A DNA stretch of 64,000 nt from Polyangiaceae bacterium (lineage in GTDB: Bacteria; Myxococcota_A; Polyangia; Polyangiales; Polyangiaceae). Shown here one piece after another: positions 1-10,879 of the stretch. Below the pieces are notes generated by a model that made no database searches, had not been told where the DNA came from, and saw only the letters and a program-made list of their open reading frames with translations. The first letter of the stretch is position 1. Every line of letters starts with the position of its first letter. Where the stretch lies: the NCBI GenBank assembly GCA_019637295.1, contig JAHBVX010000010.1, forward strand, positions 186,001 to 250,000, read 5' to 3'. The position numbers and the translations under genes are program-made.

Positions 1-2
1 TT

Positions 3-434
3 GCCCGCATGTCGAGCAGCTTCCCCGAGGACGCTGCGGAGCCGTTGCCTGCCTTGCGCGAGTTCTTCTCGCGACGGCTCGCGATGGTCAGCCAGTACCC
101 CGAGATGATGCGCCTCGCGTTCAACGATCGGCTCGCGGAGGTCGCTGGGATCGACGGAGCGCGCACGGTCTCCGACATGGTGGAGCGCTCCGTGGGGTTC
201 GTTCGCGACTGCCTGCTACGGGCACGACGCAAAGGCGAGATCAGCCAGGACGTGTCCGTCGACGTGTTGGTCTGGACCGTCACGGGTGTGCTGCGCGGCG
301 CAGCGGGGGCACGCGGTGGGGGCGCCACCACTACGCAGCTGTCACCAGAGCAGGTCTGGACGGACCTCGAGAGGTTGCTGCGGGCCGAACCAACGACGTC
401 GCGGGCTGCCCGCAAGTTTGTGAAGAAGAAGTAG
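3..434 (+). CDS. TetR-family regulator, C-terminal part (5' end outside window)
   Basis: The reading frame is open to the window edge, so the ATG at 9 is probably internal and the N-terminal helix-turn-helix lies upstream. What is visible is about 140 residues of helical sequence (LREFFSRRLAMVSQYPEMMRLAF, then a segment running VERSVGFVRDCLLRARRKGEI, then a hydrophobic VDVLVWTVTGVLRG). This pattern is typical of TetR C-terminal ligand/dimer domains, including the G(E/D)I turn before the last helices. The tail is basic (RAARKFVKKK). It ends 19 bases before the cytochrome c lipoprotein. Without the HTH, the family call rests on the C-terminal pattern alone. Confidence 0.6.
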   Translation, partial: ARMSSSFPEDAAEPLPALREFFSRRLAMVSQYPEMMRLAFNDRLAEVAGIDGARTVSDMVERSVGFVRDCLLRARRKGEISQDVSVDVLVWTVTGVLRGAAGARGGGATTTQLSPEQVWTDLERLLRAEPTTSRAARKFVKKK

Positions 435-453
435 TACCGAACAGGAGTTGCTC

Positions 454-951
454 ATGACCTCAAGCTCACTTCGCACCGCGTATGCCCTGCTCGCGCTCGC
501 CGCGGCGCTCACGTCGTGCAAGTCGCATCCGCAAGAGCCCGGCGCCGACCTTCACGCCGACCACGCCGGGAGCGCCCCCGCCACGGCCGCAGCCACCGCG
601 GCGCTACCGCCCGCTCAGAACGCGGTACAGGCCGAGATGCGTCTGTTGCACGAGGCCACCCGCGACTGGGTGTCGGCCATCGCCAACAACACGCTCGAGG
701 CGATCCCAACGGGCATCCACAAAGTTCACCAGGCCCGCACGGCGACCGAGAAGGCGCTGGAGAAGGGCGAGTACGAGCTGCCCAAGAAGGGAGGCACGCT
801 CGACGACTTCAAGAAGCAGGACGAGGAGTTCCACGACGAGCTCGTGGCGCTGCTGAAGGCGTCCAAGGCCAATGATCTGGCCGCGACCACCAAGCAACTC
901 GGCGTCGTGCTCGAGGGGTGCACGAGCTGCCACACCAAGTACCGGTTCTGA
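454..951 (+). CDS. Class II cytochrome c-like lipoprotein
   Basis: 165 aa. The ATG at 454 is chosen over the in-frame TTG at 448 because AGGAG at 443-447 sits 6 bases before it. The N-terminus is a lipoprotein signal (hydrophobic ALLALAAAL, lipobox LTSC), followed by a His/Ala-rich linker and an all-helical domain that ends in a single haem site, CTSCHTKYR, at the extreme C-terminus. That position and the trailing aromatic/Arg are characteristic of class II (c'/c556-like) cytochromes, which bind haem through the two Cys and the His. It probably sits in the periplasm anchored to a membrane and moves electrons or binds a small ligand. It lies just upstream of the perR-katG unit, so a role in redox stress is possible but not shown. 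Confidence 0.85.
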   Translation: MTSSSLRTAYALLALAAALTSCKSHPQEPGADLHADHAGSAPATAAATAALPPAQNAVQAEMRLLHEATRDWVSAIANNTLEAIPTGIHKVHQARTATEKALEKGEYELPKKGGTLDDFKKQDEEFHDELVALLKASKANDLAATTKQLGVVLEGCTSCHTKYRF

Positions 952-1015
952 CGTATCCGGCGGAGCTGGCGCGAGCATCTCGCGCGGTCCGACTTGACGT
1001 CGGGGGCACCCCCAA

Positions 1016-1049
1016 CTACGTTGTTGCAGCTGATTCGTATTTAGGAATT

Positions 1050-1065
<16 letters not shown>
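1016..1065. promoter_or_regulatory. Inverted repeat flanking an AT-rich core over the perR start
   Basis: CTACGTTGTTGC at 1016-1027 is matched by GCAATAACGTAG at 1054-1065 (11 of 12 positions pair). The 26 bases between them are strikingly AT-rich for this genome and end at the perR ATG (1050). It is a candidate autoregulatory operator or leader hairpin for perR-katG. It does not closely match the Bacillus PerR box. Confidence 0.5.
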
Positions 1066-3679
<2,614 letters not shown>

Positions 3680-3707
3680 CTTGGTTCGTGCTGTCGGTGC
3701 GACGCGG

Positions 3708-3720
3708 GCACGGCGCGTGC
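3708..3720. terminator. Possible weak bidirectional hairpin between katG and the GST gene
   Basis: GCACG-GCG-CGTGC forms a perfect 5-bp stem with a 3-base loop in the 49-base gap between two convergent genes. There is no T tract on either strand, so intrinsic termination is doubtful; Rho-type or bidirectional stem-loop ends are common in GC-rich genomes. Confidence 0.25.
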
Positions 3721-3728
3721 GTGGCAGC

Positions 3729-4568
3729 TCAGGCGATGTCGCTCGCGTCGTGGCGCTCCGGTACGCGCTCGTCCTCCGGGCCCCAAACCCGGTTCACGCG
3801 CGCGCCGCGGCGCACCGCGGGGCGCTCCTGGATCTCACGGGCCCAGCGGGCGACGTGCGTGTAGGCGCCTACAGCGAGGAACTCCTGCGCGCCGTAGAGC
3901 TCCCCGAGCACCAGGTTGCCGTACCAGGGATAGCTGGCGATGTCGGCGAGGGTGTACTCGTCGCCGCACAGAAACCGCCGTGACGAGAGGTTCCGGTCGA
4001 GCACGTCGAGCTGACGCTTGACCTCCATCGCGTAGCGATTGATCGCGTACTCGAGCTTCTCGGGAGCGTAGGCGTAGAAGTGTCCGAAGCCGCCGGCCAG
4101 GAAGGGCGCGGCCCCCATCTGCCAGAACAGCCAGGACAGGCACTCCGCGCGCTCGCCCGGCGCGGTCGGCAGGAAGGCCCCGAACTTCTCCGAGAGGTAC
4201 AGCAGGATGGCTCCCGACTCGAACACCCGCGTGGGCGGCGAGGTGCTGCGGTCGAGCAGCGCGGGGATCTTCGAGTTTGGGTTCACGGCGACGAAGCCGC
4301 TGCCGAACTGGTCGCCGCCGAGGATGTCGATCAAGTGTGCGTCGTACTCCGCCCCGGACTCGCCGAGGGCGAGCAGCTCCTCGAGCAGGATCGTGACCTT
4401 GACGCCGTTGGGCGTGGCCACCGAGTATAGCTGCAGGGGATGCTTGCCGACCGGCAGCTCCTTGTCATGGGTCGGACCCGCGACGGGCCGGTTGATGCCG
4501 GCGAATCGGCCGCCGCTCGCTTGGTCCCAGACCCAGACGCGCGGTGGTGTGTACGGTGTGGTCGTCAT
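3729..4568 (-). CDS. yghU: Glutathione S-transferase, YghU/disulfide-bond reductase type
   Basis: 279 aa from the ATG at 4568 (MTTTPYTPP); the extra upstream frame to 4673 would run into the accC promoter. The N-terminal extension (VWVWDQASGGRFAGINRPVAGPTHD) is typical of the YghU subgroup. A thioredoxin-fold domain follows, with the TPNGVKVTILLEE helix, NPNSKIPAL and the E-S-GAILLYL glutathione-binding turn, then a helical C-terminal domain containing FLCGDEYTLADIASYPW. YghU proteins use two glutathiones and show disulfide reductase and peroxidase activity rather than classical transferase activity. Convergent with katG, it completes a peroxide-defence neighbourhood. Confidence 0.88.
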   Translation of the reverse strand: MTTTPYTPPRVWVWDQASGGRFAGINRPVAGPTHDKELPVGKHPLQLYSVATPNGVKVTILLEELLALGESGAEYDAHLIDILGGDQFGSGFVAVNPNSKIPALLDRSTSPPTRVFESGAILLYLSEKFGAFLPTAPGERAECLSWLFWQMGAAPFLAGGFGHFYAYAPEKLEYAINRYAMEVKRQLDVLDRNLSSRRFLCGDEYTLADIASYPWYGNLVLGELYGAQEFLAVGAYTHVARWAREIQERPAVRRGARVNRVWGPEDERVPERHDASDIA

Positions 4569-4642
4569 CACCGGCGAGGGTCTCCGGCTTTCCCCGAGTT
4601 GGCAATGGCGGACGGAGGTCGTGCTAGCCTCGGCGCCGACGC

Positions 4643-6016
4643 ATGACTGCCCCGGTCCGAACCGACGCCCCACCGCTCACGTTTCGCCGCGTCTTCATCG
4701 CCAATCGCGGCGAGGTCGCGGCTCGGGTCGCGCGCACCTGCGACGCCCACGGCATCACGCCGGTGTTCGCCGTGTCCGAGGCAGACCGCGATGTGCCCTA
4801 CGCGCGCGGGCGAGAGACGGTGTGCCTCGGGCCCGCGCGCTCGGCCGACAGCTACCTCGACGCCATGCGCGTGGTGCAGGCCGCCAAGCAGGCCGGCTGC
4901 AGCGCCCTGCACCCAGGCTGGGGCTTCCTGTCGGAGAACCCGCGCTTCGCCGCGCTGTGCGAGGCCCACGGCATCACGTTCATCGGTCCGCCGCCGCACG
5001 TCACCGCGCTGATGGGCAAGAAGACCCCCGCCAAGCGCGCCATGGCCGAGGCGGGGCTCCCGGTCATACCCGGTAGCGACGGAGTGCTCGGGGACATCGC
5101 CGAGCTCGAGCAGCTCGCAGGGCGGATCGGCTTCCCGCTGTTGATCAAGGCCGAGAGCGGCGGTGGCGGCCGAGGGATGCGCATCGCGCGCTCGCCCGCC
5201 GAGCTCGCCGAGGCGTTCGCGTCTGCGCAGCAGGAGGCGCAGGGCGCCTTCGGCGACCCGCGCGTGTACGTCGAGAAGCTGATCGAGGGCGGGCGCCACG
5301 TGGAGATCCAGATCTTGGCGGACCGCTACGGCAACGTCGTTCACCTGGGGGAGCGTGACTGCACGGTGCAGCGCAAGCACCAGAAGCTGCTCGAAGAGTC
5401 TCCCTCGCCGTCTCTGGACGACACGGCGCGAGCGCGCATTTGCGAGCTGGCAGCGCGAGCTGCCGGGGCGATCGGCTACGTGGGCGCCGGAACCATGGAG
5501 ATGCTGTTGGATCAGGACGGCGAGCTGCGGTTCATGGAAATGAACACGCGGCTACAGGTGGAGCATCCCGTCACGGAGATGCGAACCGGCGTGGACCTGG
5601 TGTGGGAGCAGCTCCGGATCGCCGCCGGCCACCCCCTGGGCTACACCCAAGCCGCCATCGCGCCGCGCGGTCACAGCATCGAGTGCCGCATCAACGCCGA
5701 GGATCCCGACGACGACTTCCGGCCGTCCCCCGGTACCATCACGCGCTGGCAACCGCCCCCGGCGAGCGACGACCTGCGCATCGAGACCCACGTGGCGGCC
5801 GGGTACACCGTGCCGCCCCACTACGACAGCCTGATCTGCAAGCTGATCGCCCACGCTCCTACCCGCGCGGAGGCCATCGAGCGCCTGCTCGGCGGCCTCG
5901 CTGAGCTGCGCTGCGAGGGCATCCGCACGACCGCCGCCCTGCACCAGCGGGTGCTCGGGAGCGCGGAGTTTCGTGACAATCGCTACGACACGCGCGCCAT
6001 CCCTGGCGTGCCGTGA
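4643..6016 (+). CDS. accC: Biotin carboxylase (acetyl/propionyl-CoA carboxylase subunit A type)
   Basis: 457 aa, the size of a stand-alone biotin carboxylase. Domains in order are the N-terminal Rossmann-like domain (RRVFIANRGEVAARV), an ATP-grasp domain with the Gly-rich loop ESGGGGRGM (about residues 171-179), the catalytic block MEMNTRLQVEHPVTE, and the C-terminal domain (INAEDP...F.PSPG). It carboxylates biotin on a carrier protein using ATP and bicarbonate. No biotin-carrier domain is attached, and no accB or carboxyltransferase gene is nearby, so it must partner with subunits encoded elsewhere or act in a separate acyl-CoA carboxylase. It is transcribed divergently from the GST with 74 bases between starts. 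Confidence 0.93.
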   Translation: MTAPVRTDAPPLTFRRVFIANRGEVAARVARTCDAHGITPVFAVSEADRDVPYARGRETVCLGPARSADSYLDAMRVVQAAKQAGCSALHPGWGFLSENPRFAALCEAHGITFIGPPPHVTALMGKKTPAKRAMAEAGLPVIPGSDGVLGDIAELEQLAGRIGFPLLIKAESGGGGRGMRIARSPAELAEAFASAQQEAQGAFGDPRVYVEKLIEGGRHVEIQILADRYGNVVHLGERDCTVQRKHQKLLEESPSPSLDDTARARICELAARAAGAIGYVGAGTMEMLLDQDGELRFMEMNTRLQVEHPVTEMRTGVDLVWEQLRIAAGHPLGYTQAAIAPRGHSIECRINAEDPDDDFRPSPGTITRWQPPPASDDLRIETHVAAGYTVPPHYDSLICKLIAHAPTRAEAIERLLGGLAELRCEGIRTTAALHQRVLGSAEFRDNRYDTRAIPGVP

Positions 6017-6069
6017 GGCGCGCTTCGGCGGGCTCGACAGACGCCTCGGAGTCGGATTACCCTCCGCCC

Positions 6070-6804
6070 ATGTCGAGGGCGGCAGTCGGCGTCGTGATGT
6101 TATTTGCGCTTCTGGCGTGCAAGGGCACGAGCTCCTCTTCATCCTCGGGCACGAGCAGCTCCGCCAGCCCGGAGTCGAGCGCCGGCGAGGAGCCCGTGGG
6201 CGCGCTCGATGGCGTCACGCCTGCAGAGCTCGCGGCGCGCGCCAAGGCGGCCGGCTACTCAGAGGAAAGCACGAACGACGACCGGGACGATGGCATGGTC
6301 CATCACACGCTCGAGCTCGAGAGCGACAAGAACTACGCTTACGTCACCTTCGTCGACCTGGGCGTGGAGTCGGAGAAGAGCCACGCCGCGGCGATGGGAG
6401 AGAACACGGCGCTGGTGGTTCACTTCGACGAGGCGCCCAGCCAGGTCACCGCCCCCAAGCTGCGCGACGACATCTTGGCCGCGAGCCCCCTCGACGGGCT
6501 CGCTCCGGACGCGCTGAAGCAGGCGCTCTCGAAGCTGGGCTTCAAAGTGTCGCAGACGTGGAAGGACAGCGAAGACGGCGTCACCCGGACCCGCGTGATC
6601 GCGGATCGCAAGGGCGACGACGCTACGGTCTGGCTGTTCGACTTCCGCGCAGCGAAGGGCGAAGGCCGCGTGGCGGTCGGGACGCGCCGCTTCCTCAACG
6701 TCATGGCGTGCTACGACTGCACCAAGCGCAAAGAAGGCCTGCTGACGGACATGACCCACCGCCGCCGCGCTCGGAAGCTGCTCAGCCAGCTCACGAAGCC
6801 GTGA
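6070..6804 (+). CDS. Hypothetical lipoprotein
   Basis: 244 aa from the ATG at 6070; the longer frame lacks a sensible N-terminus. A short signal ends in the lipobox LLACKG, followed by a Ser-rich linker. The mature part has no family I recognise. It is acidic in the first half (NDDRDDG, ELESDKNYAYVTFVDLG) and ends in a basic segment (HRRRARKLLSQL). A late CYDCTKRK offers a CxxC pair. It starts 53 bases after accC and may be read from the same promoter, but no functional link is evident. Confidence 0.7.
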   Translation: MSRAAVGVVMLFALLACKGTSSSSSSGTSSSASPESSAGEEPVGALDGVTPAELAARAKAAGYSEESTNDDRDDGMVHHTLELESDKNYAYVTFVDLGVESEKSHAAAMGENTALVVHFDEAPSQVTAPKLRDDILAASPLDGLAPDALKQALSKLGFKVSQTWKDSEDGVTRTRVIADRKGDDATVWLFDFRAAKGEGRVAVGTRRFLNVMACYDCTKRKEGLLTDMTHRRRARKLLSQLTKP

Positions 6805-6872
6805 TCGACCCCTCGGGGACCTCGGGGACCTCGCCTGTTGCATGATCGGCGCCGTGTAGGCACGATCGGCGC

Positions 6873-7616
6873 ATGAAGCTCCGTCACGGCCTGCTGGGTC
6901 TCGCGCTCTTGACGCTCACGGGGGCCGCCGCCGCGGACCTGCCGCCACCGGACGGCACCAAGTTCGTCTCCTTCGAGTTTCGAGTCGAGAACCTGACCGC
7001 GTTCACGGAGCACGTGCTCCTGGCCTACCCGTGCAGCAGCTCGAACGGCATGCCCGTCGCGGCCCATGTGCGACTGGAGGAGGGCAAGGTCGTGCGCGTC
7101 GGACGTCGCGGCGGCAACTGCAAGCTCTACTCCATGAAGAAGTCCGCCTACGAGCAGTGGGCGAAGAGCTACACCGCCGGCGGGCAGTCGCAGGATCCGG
7201 CGCTCGAGGCCCTGTTCAAGAGCGCGCAGGTGGTGGAGTGCGCGGGCAGCCCGACCCTCACGTCGTCGCTGCCGTCTACTGACCCGCGGGACGTGGTGTC
7301 CGAGTCGCTGCGCGCGGAGAGGATCGACGACCGGGTGTGCCGCGTCACCACCGTGGCCGCCAAGGATGGTCCGCCGCTCGCGCCGCCGCCGACGGCGGCG
7401 ACGGCGACGGCAACGGCAACGGCAGCAGCGACCGCGACGCCCGCCCCCGCGGAGCCGCCGCGCGCACCCAGCGACGCGCCCGCACAACCCGAGGCCAAGT
7501 CGGGCGGCTGTGCGGGCTGCTCGCTGCCCGCACGCGCGCCGGCGCCGTCCGGGTGGCTAGCGGCCTTGGTGCTCGCCATCGGGCTCCGCCGCGTCCGCGC
7601 CCGCCGGCCGGAGTGA
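6873..7616 (+). CDS. Secreted protein with MYXO-CTERM-like anchor
   Basis: 247 aa. It has a Sec signal (LLGLALLTLTGAAAADLPPP, cleavage near AAA-D), a globular domain of about 140 residues with scattered Cys (YPCSSSN, GGNCKLY, VVECAGS, DRVCRVT), an Ala/Thr/Pro low-complexity linker, and a tail of GGCAGCS, a hydrophobic helix (WLAALVLAIG) and an Arg cluster (LRRVRARR). That tripartite tail is the MYXO-CTERM surface-sorting pattern of Myxococcota. It implies export, C-terminal processing and attachment to the outer surface. Function of the body is unknown. It begins a run of close or overlapping genes that continues to 10807. Confidence 0.8.
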   Translation: MKLRHGLLGLALLTLTGAAAADLPPPDGTKFVSFEFRVENLTAFTEHVLLAYPCSSSNGMPVAAHVRLEEGKVVRVGRRGGNCKLYSMKKSAYEQWAKSYTAGGQSQDPALEALFKSAQVVECAGSPTLTSSLPSTDPRDVVSESLRAERIDDRVCRVTTVAAKDGPPLAPPPTAATATATATAAATATPAPAEPPRAPSDAPAQPEAKSGGCAGCSLPARAPAPSGWLAALVLAIGLRRVRARRPE

Positions 7617-7629
7617 CGGTCGCACGGCG

Positions 7630-8961
7630 ATGTCGCCGCTCTCGTGTCGCGCGGTGCTCGTGGCAGCGCTGGGGCTCGTGCTGTTCGCCTCGCGCACCCA
7701 AGGCCCGTATCACTTCGACGACTGGCTCACGCCCGTGGGCGATCCGGCGAGCCAGTCCTTGTCCGCGTTCGCGTCGAACCTCACCCGCACCCTCAGGCCG
7801 CTGTCCAAGCTGACCTTCGCCCTCGAAGCCAGCCTGGGCTTCAGTGACGCGCCCGAGCTACGTCGCGTCGTCTCGGCGCTGCTTCACGCTGCGACGAGCG
7901 GGCTGCTCTGCGCACTCGCGGCACGACTGGGCGCGGGGCTCTGGGCTGCGACCATCGCCGCGGGCGTGTACGCGGTGCACCCCATCCACGCCGAGATGGT
8001 GTGGGCGCTCGCGGGGCGAGGGGCGCTGCTCGCGACGCTGCTGCTGGTGGCGGCGTTGCTCGCTCAGCTCCGGGGCCGCCCTTGGGCGGCCGCCGCCGCG
8101 CTGCTGGCGGCGTGCCTCGCGCGGGAGACGGCCGTGTTCGGGCTCTTGCCCCTGGCTGCCCTGGAGCTCGCGCGACGCCCTGCCGGTGTCGTCGCCGCGC
8201 TGCGGCGCCTCGAGCCGAGCGCGACGGCGGTGCTGCTGGCCCTCGCGTTCGTGGTGCAGAACGCGCGCTACCGTCAGCTAATCGAGTACAGCGCCCGCGG
8301 TCGGCCCTGGGCCTACAGCAGCGTGGGACAGCTCGAGGCCATCCCGCATGGACTGTCGCTCTACGCAAGGCCCGGCGCGCTATCGCTCGATCACGGCGTG
8401 GCGCTCACGCACAGCACAGCGTCGATCGCGTTCTGGCTGGGGCTGCTCACGTTGTTCGGCCTCGTCGCCTTGACAGGTTGGGCCGCACTCCGCAGACGCA
8501 CGCTGCTCGCCGTGGGCTGCAGCTTCATGCTCGCCGCGCTGCTGCCTACCCAGTCGGTCGTCCCCAAGCTCGATCCGCTCACGGAACGGCCCTTGGCCAG
8601 CGCGCTAGTGGGTGCGCTGCTGCTCGTGGCGCTCGGGCTCCGCGCCGCCCTCGCTCGGCCGCGCGCTCGTCGCCTGCTGGCCGCAGGCTGCGCCATGGTC
8701 ACCCTCGCCCTCGCGCACGCGACCTGGTCGCGGGGCACGCTGTATCGCTCGGACCTGGCGTTGTGGCGCGACGCCGCCGCCAAGTCCGTCAGCAACCCCC
8801 GGCCCCACTACAACCTGGCCCACGCACTGCTGGATGCAGGGCGCCGGCGGGAGGCCGCCGAGGCGCTCCGGCGCGCGCGCTCGATCGATCCCTTCGACTC
8901 GGAGCTGCGCGCGCTTGCGGCGCGCGTGGAGGAGGAGCTAGCGTCCGCCCCCGAGCCATGA
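7630..8961 (+). CDS. Multi-spanning membrane protein, TMTC/PMT-like with C-terminal TPR
   Basis: 443 aa, 13 bases after the previous gene. About nine to ten hydrophobic helices are visible. The early loop FDDWLTPVGDP and the block HPIHAEMVWALAGRGALLATLLL resemble bacterial relatives of TMTC/GT-C O-mannosyltransferases, where HP-H-E and a following AGR are conserved and an acidic loop residue acts with the lipid-linked sugar. The last about 60 residues (KSVSNPRPHYNLAHALLDAGRRREAAEALRRARSIDP) are a TPR. In TMTC proteins TPRs also follow the membrane part. A role in sugar transfer to exported proteins is inference. The stop overlaps the next start (ATGA). Confidence 0.72.
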   Translation: MSPLSCRAVLVAALGLVLFASRTQGPYHFDDWLTPVGDPASQSLSAFASNLTRTLRPLSKLTFALEASLGFSDAPELRRVVSALLHAATSGLLCALAARLGAGLWAATIAAGVYAVHPIHAEMVWALAGRGALLATLLLVAALLAQLRGRPWAAAAALLAACLARETAVFGLLPLAALELARRPAGVVAALRRLEPSATAVLLALAFVVQNARYRQLIEYSARGRPWAYSSVGQLEAIPHGLSLYARPGALSLDHGVALTHSTASIAFWLGLLTLFGLVALTGWAALRRRTLLAVGCSFMLAALLPTQSVVPKLDPLTERPLASALVGALLLVALGLRAALARPRARRLLAAGCAMVTLALAHATWSRGTLYRSDLALWRDAAAKSVSNPRPHYNLAHALLDAGRRREAAEALRRARSIDPFDSELRALAARVEEELASAPEP

Positions 8962-9746
8962 GCTTCCTCGACTTCGTGTTGCGGTTGAGCGCTGCCGCTG
9001 GTGTGGCGGCCTCCGCGGCGCTCGTCGTGGCCGCGCCGTCGGAGGCCAGCGCCGTGTTCGACTGCTTGCCCCCCATGAACTGCCGAGGGGTCCAGCAGTG
9101 CTGCAAGCCGCCCCGGCCCGAGCTCTTGCTCCAGATCGCACGCGCCGAGCTGCGCAGGGATTTCTATGCATCGCGGAGCAACCGCGACGAGGCCTTTGGC
9201 AAGGGCGCGTGGGACTCGGGGCACCACCTCGAGCAGGCCTTCGAGGCCTACGTCTCGCAGCATCAAGACCGGGCCGCCAAGCAGCGGCTCGGTATCAGGA
9301 GCAACGTGGTGTTCGACGACGTGCCGACGTTGGTCACGGACGGCGAGTGCAACATCTCCGTCGAGTCGACCAAGGCGCCGCTCTCCATCCTGGACATCCC
9401 CAGGGTGTTCGACGACGCGGACCACCCGCTCACTCGCGCCAACGTGTGCAAGGAGGCGGTCGTGGCGGCGATCCTGCACGAGGACGACCACCAGGACCGC
9501 TGTCGGGCGAAGAAGGCGGGGCTGCTCCCGCCGTCGAAGGAGCGCAGCTGGGCGCGGCGCGAGCTCGACGACCACGCGGACGCCGAGCAGCAGGCCTACG
9601 CCCGTGAGGCAGATGTGCTCCGACGCTACCGGAACCAAGCCCGACGGCGCTGCACCGTCGCCAAGCTCCTGTCCGCAGACAAGTTCAAGGACGCGAAGAA
9701 GAAGCTCCAGGCGCTGAAGGCCATGCGACAGCCGAGGACCTGGTGA
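8958..9746 (+). CDS. Secreted protein with HExxH motif, possible metallopeptidase
   Basis: 262 aa; the ATG at 8958 overlaps the upstream stop. It has a signal peptide (LRLSAAAGVAASAALVVAAPSEASA), then a Cys-rich start (DCLPPMNCRGVQQCCKP) and a helical body. AAILHEDDHQDRC contains H-E-D-D-H, the zincin HExxH pattern, followed about 30 residues later by RRELDDHADAEQQAYARE, which offers E/H/D candidates for a third zinc ligand. The C-terminus is Lys/Arg-rich. No named peptidase family is recognised, so catalysis is unproven. Its placement directly after a TMTC-like gene and before a lipoprotein suggests the four products work in the same envelope process. Confidence 0.7.
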   Translation: MSFLDFVLRLSAAAGVAASAALVVAAPSEASAVFDCLPPMNCRGVQQCCKPPRPELLLQIARAELRRDFYASRSNRDEAFGKGAWDSGHHLEQAFEAYVSQHQDRAAKQRLGIRSNVVFDDVPTLVTDGECNISVESTKAPLSILDIPRVFDDADHPLTRANVCKEAVVAAILHEDDHQDRCRAKKAGLLPPSKERSWARRELDDHADAEQQAYAREADVLRRYRNQARRRCTVAKLLSADKFKDAKKKLQALKAMRQPRTW

Positions 9747-10807
9747 GCGCCGCGCTGCTCTTGCGCCGCGCGGCTCGCAGGCCCTCGCTGATCGCCGCGC
9801 TGGTCCTCGGCGTGTCGGTCGGCAGCCATGCCTGCGGAGGCGCGGGCGCTGGCCAGGGTGCACAGAGCCCGGGCAGCGCCGGCCCGGGCGGCGCCGTCGC
9901 CGGCCAAGCGTGCGTCGATCAGCTCCCGCTCGAAGCCTGCGTGGACTACGCCCTCGAGCGCGAGGCCGTCGTCGAGATGCTCGAAGAGATGGAGGCGGCG
10001 CGAGACCAGCGCAGCGTCCCCGTGGCCGAAGAGGCGCTGTCGAGCGGCGATCCCGTCGTCGTCGCCGCGGGCTTGCGACTGGTCGGTCCCTTCGTGGACA
10101 AGGATGAGCGCGCGGCGGCCCTCGTCGCTCCTCACATCACGAGCCCGTACCTCACCACCAGCGATCTGGCGGCCGCGGCCCTGTCGCGCACGCAGAAATA
10201 CGGAACGCTCGGCAGCCAGTACCGGCAGGGCCACGGTGACCTCACGGAGCTCGACCCGTGGGCGAAGGCGGCCCCCGTCGCGCTCGGGGCGATGGGCTTC
10301 CCCCAGCGGTATCCGTCCGCCACGGCGTACCCCCCGGGAGACTCGCCCACCAGCGCGGGCTTCGCCAGCAACGACCCAGTCGACGCGGTCCTCGCTCACT
10401 ATCGCGGCGCTCTGAGCGTGGAGCCCATCGCGGTCACGGAGCTCGAGACCCGGCTGCAGGCCCAGAGCACTCAGGGCTTCGAGGCGGTCGGCAAGCAGAT
10501 GCAGGCGCTTCAGGAGGAGTACTCCCGCACGCAGGATCCCAAGCTGCTCGAGCGCATGCAACAGCTCGGTCAGTCCCTGAGTACGAAGGCCCAGCTCTCT
10601 CTGAGCACCGCCGTCTTGCCCTTGGGCGAGTCCCGAGCAGACGCCCGCGCGTTCGTGGTCGAGCAGCTCGGCGAGGCGCCCGTGCGCGTGGTCGTCGTGT
10701 ATCGCGAGGTGCTCCTCGCCCGCTCCGTGGTGCTCTACCTGTGGAGCGCGGCCAAGTACCCACCCATCCCACAGCTGCGCAAGTCGCTGCGGCCGGTCAG
10801 CTTCTGA
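9743..10807 (+). CDS. Hypothetical lipoprotein with repeat-like helical domain
   Basis: 354 aa; a GTG start overlaps the previous stop (GTGA). A lipoprotein signal ending in SHACGG is followed by a Gly/Ser linker. The helical stretch RSVPVAEEALSSGDPVVVAAGLRLV resembles a HEAT-like unit. A coiled-coil-prone segment around residues 230-285 follows (ETRLQAQSTQGFEAVGKQMQ, then LQEEYSRTQDPKLLERMQQL). The end is a compact domain with two strands of Val/Leu (VRVVVVYREVLLARSVVLYLW). No family recognised. It is the last gene of the 6873-10807 series. Confidence 0.7.
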   Translation: MSAALLLRRAARRPSLIAALVLGVSVGSHACGGAGAGQGAQSPGSAGPGGAVAGQACVDQLPLEACVDYALEREAVVEMLEEMEAARDQRSVPVAEEALSSGDPVVVAAGLRLVGPFVDKDERAAALVAPHITSPYLTTSDLAAAALSRTQKYGTLGSQYRQGHGDLTELDPWAKAAPVALGAMGFPQRYPSATAYPPGDSPTSAGFASNDPVDAVLAHYRGALSVEPIAVTELETRLQAQSTQGFEAVGKQMQALQEEYSRTQDPKLLERMQQLGQSLSTKAQLSLSTAVLPLGESRADARAFVVEQLGEAPVRVVVVYREVLLARSVVLYLWSAAKYPPIPQLRKSLRPVSF

Positions 10808-10879
10808 CCTGCCGAGCTCGCGTCGAACCCACGAAGGCTTGGCGCGCGCCGCCGAGTCGTGTTGAGGTGTGCCGACGCG

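Noticed and set aside
9-434. ATG at 9 as true start of the TetR-like gene
   Set aside because: The frame is open to the window edge and the N-terminal DNA-binding domain is missing, so the gene must begin upstream.
8001-8957. Upstream extension of the HExxH protein frame
   Set aside because: It is Arg/Gly/Ala-rich and lies in another frame of the TMTC-like gene; the ATG at 8958 gives a proper signal peptide.
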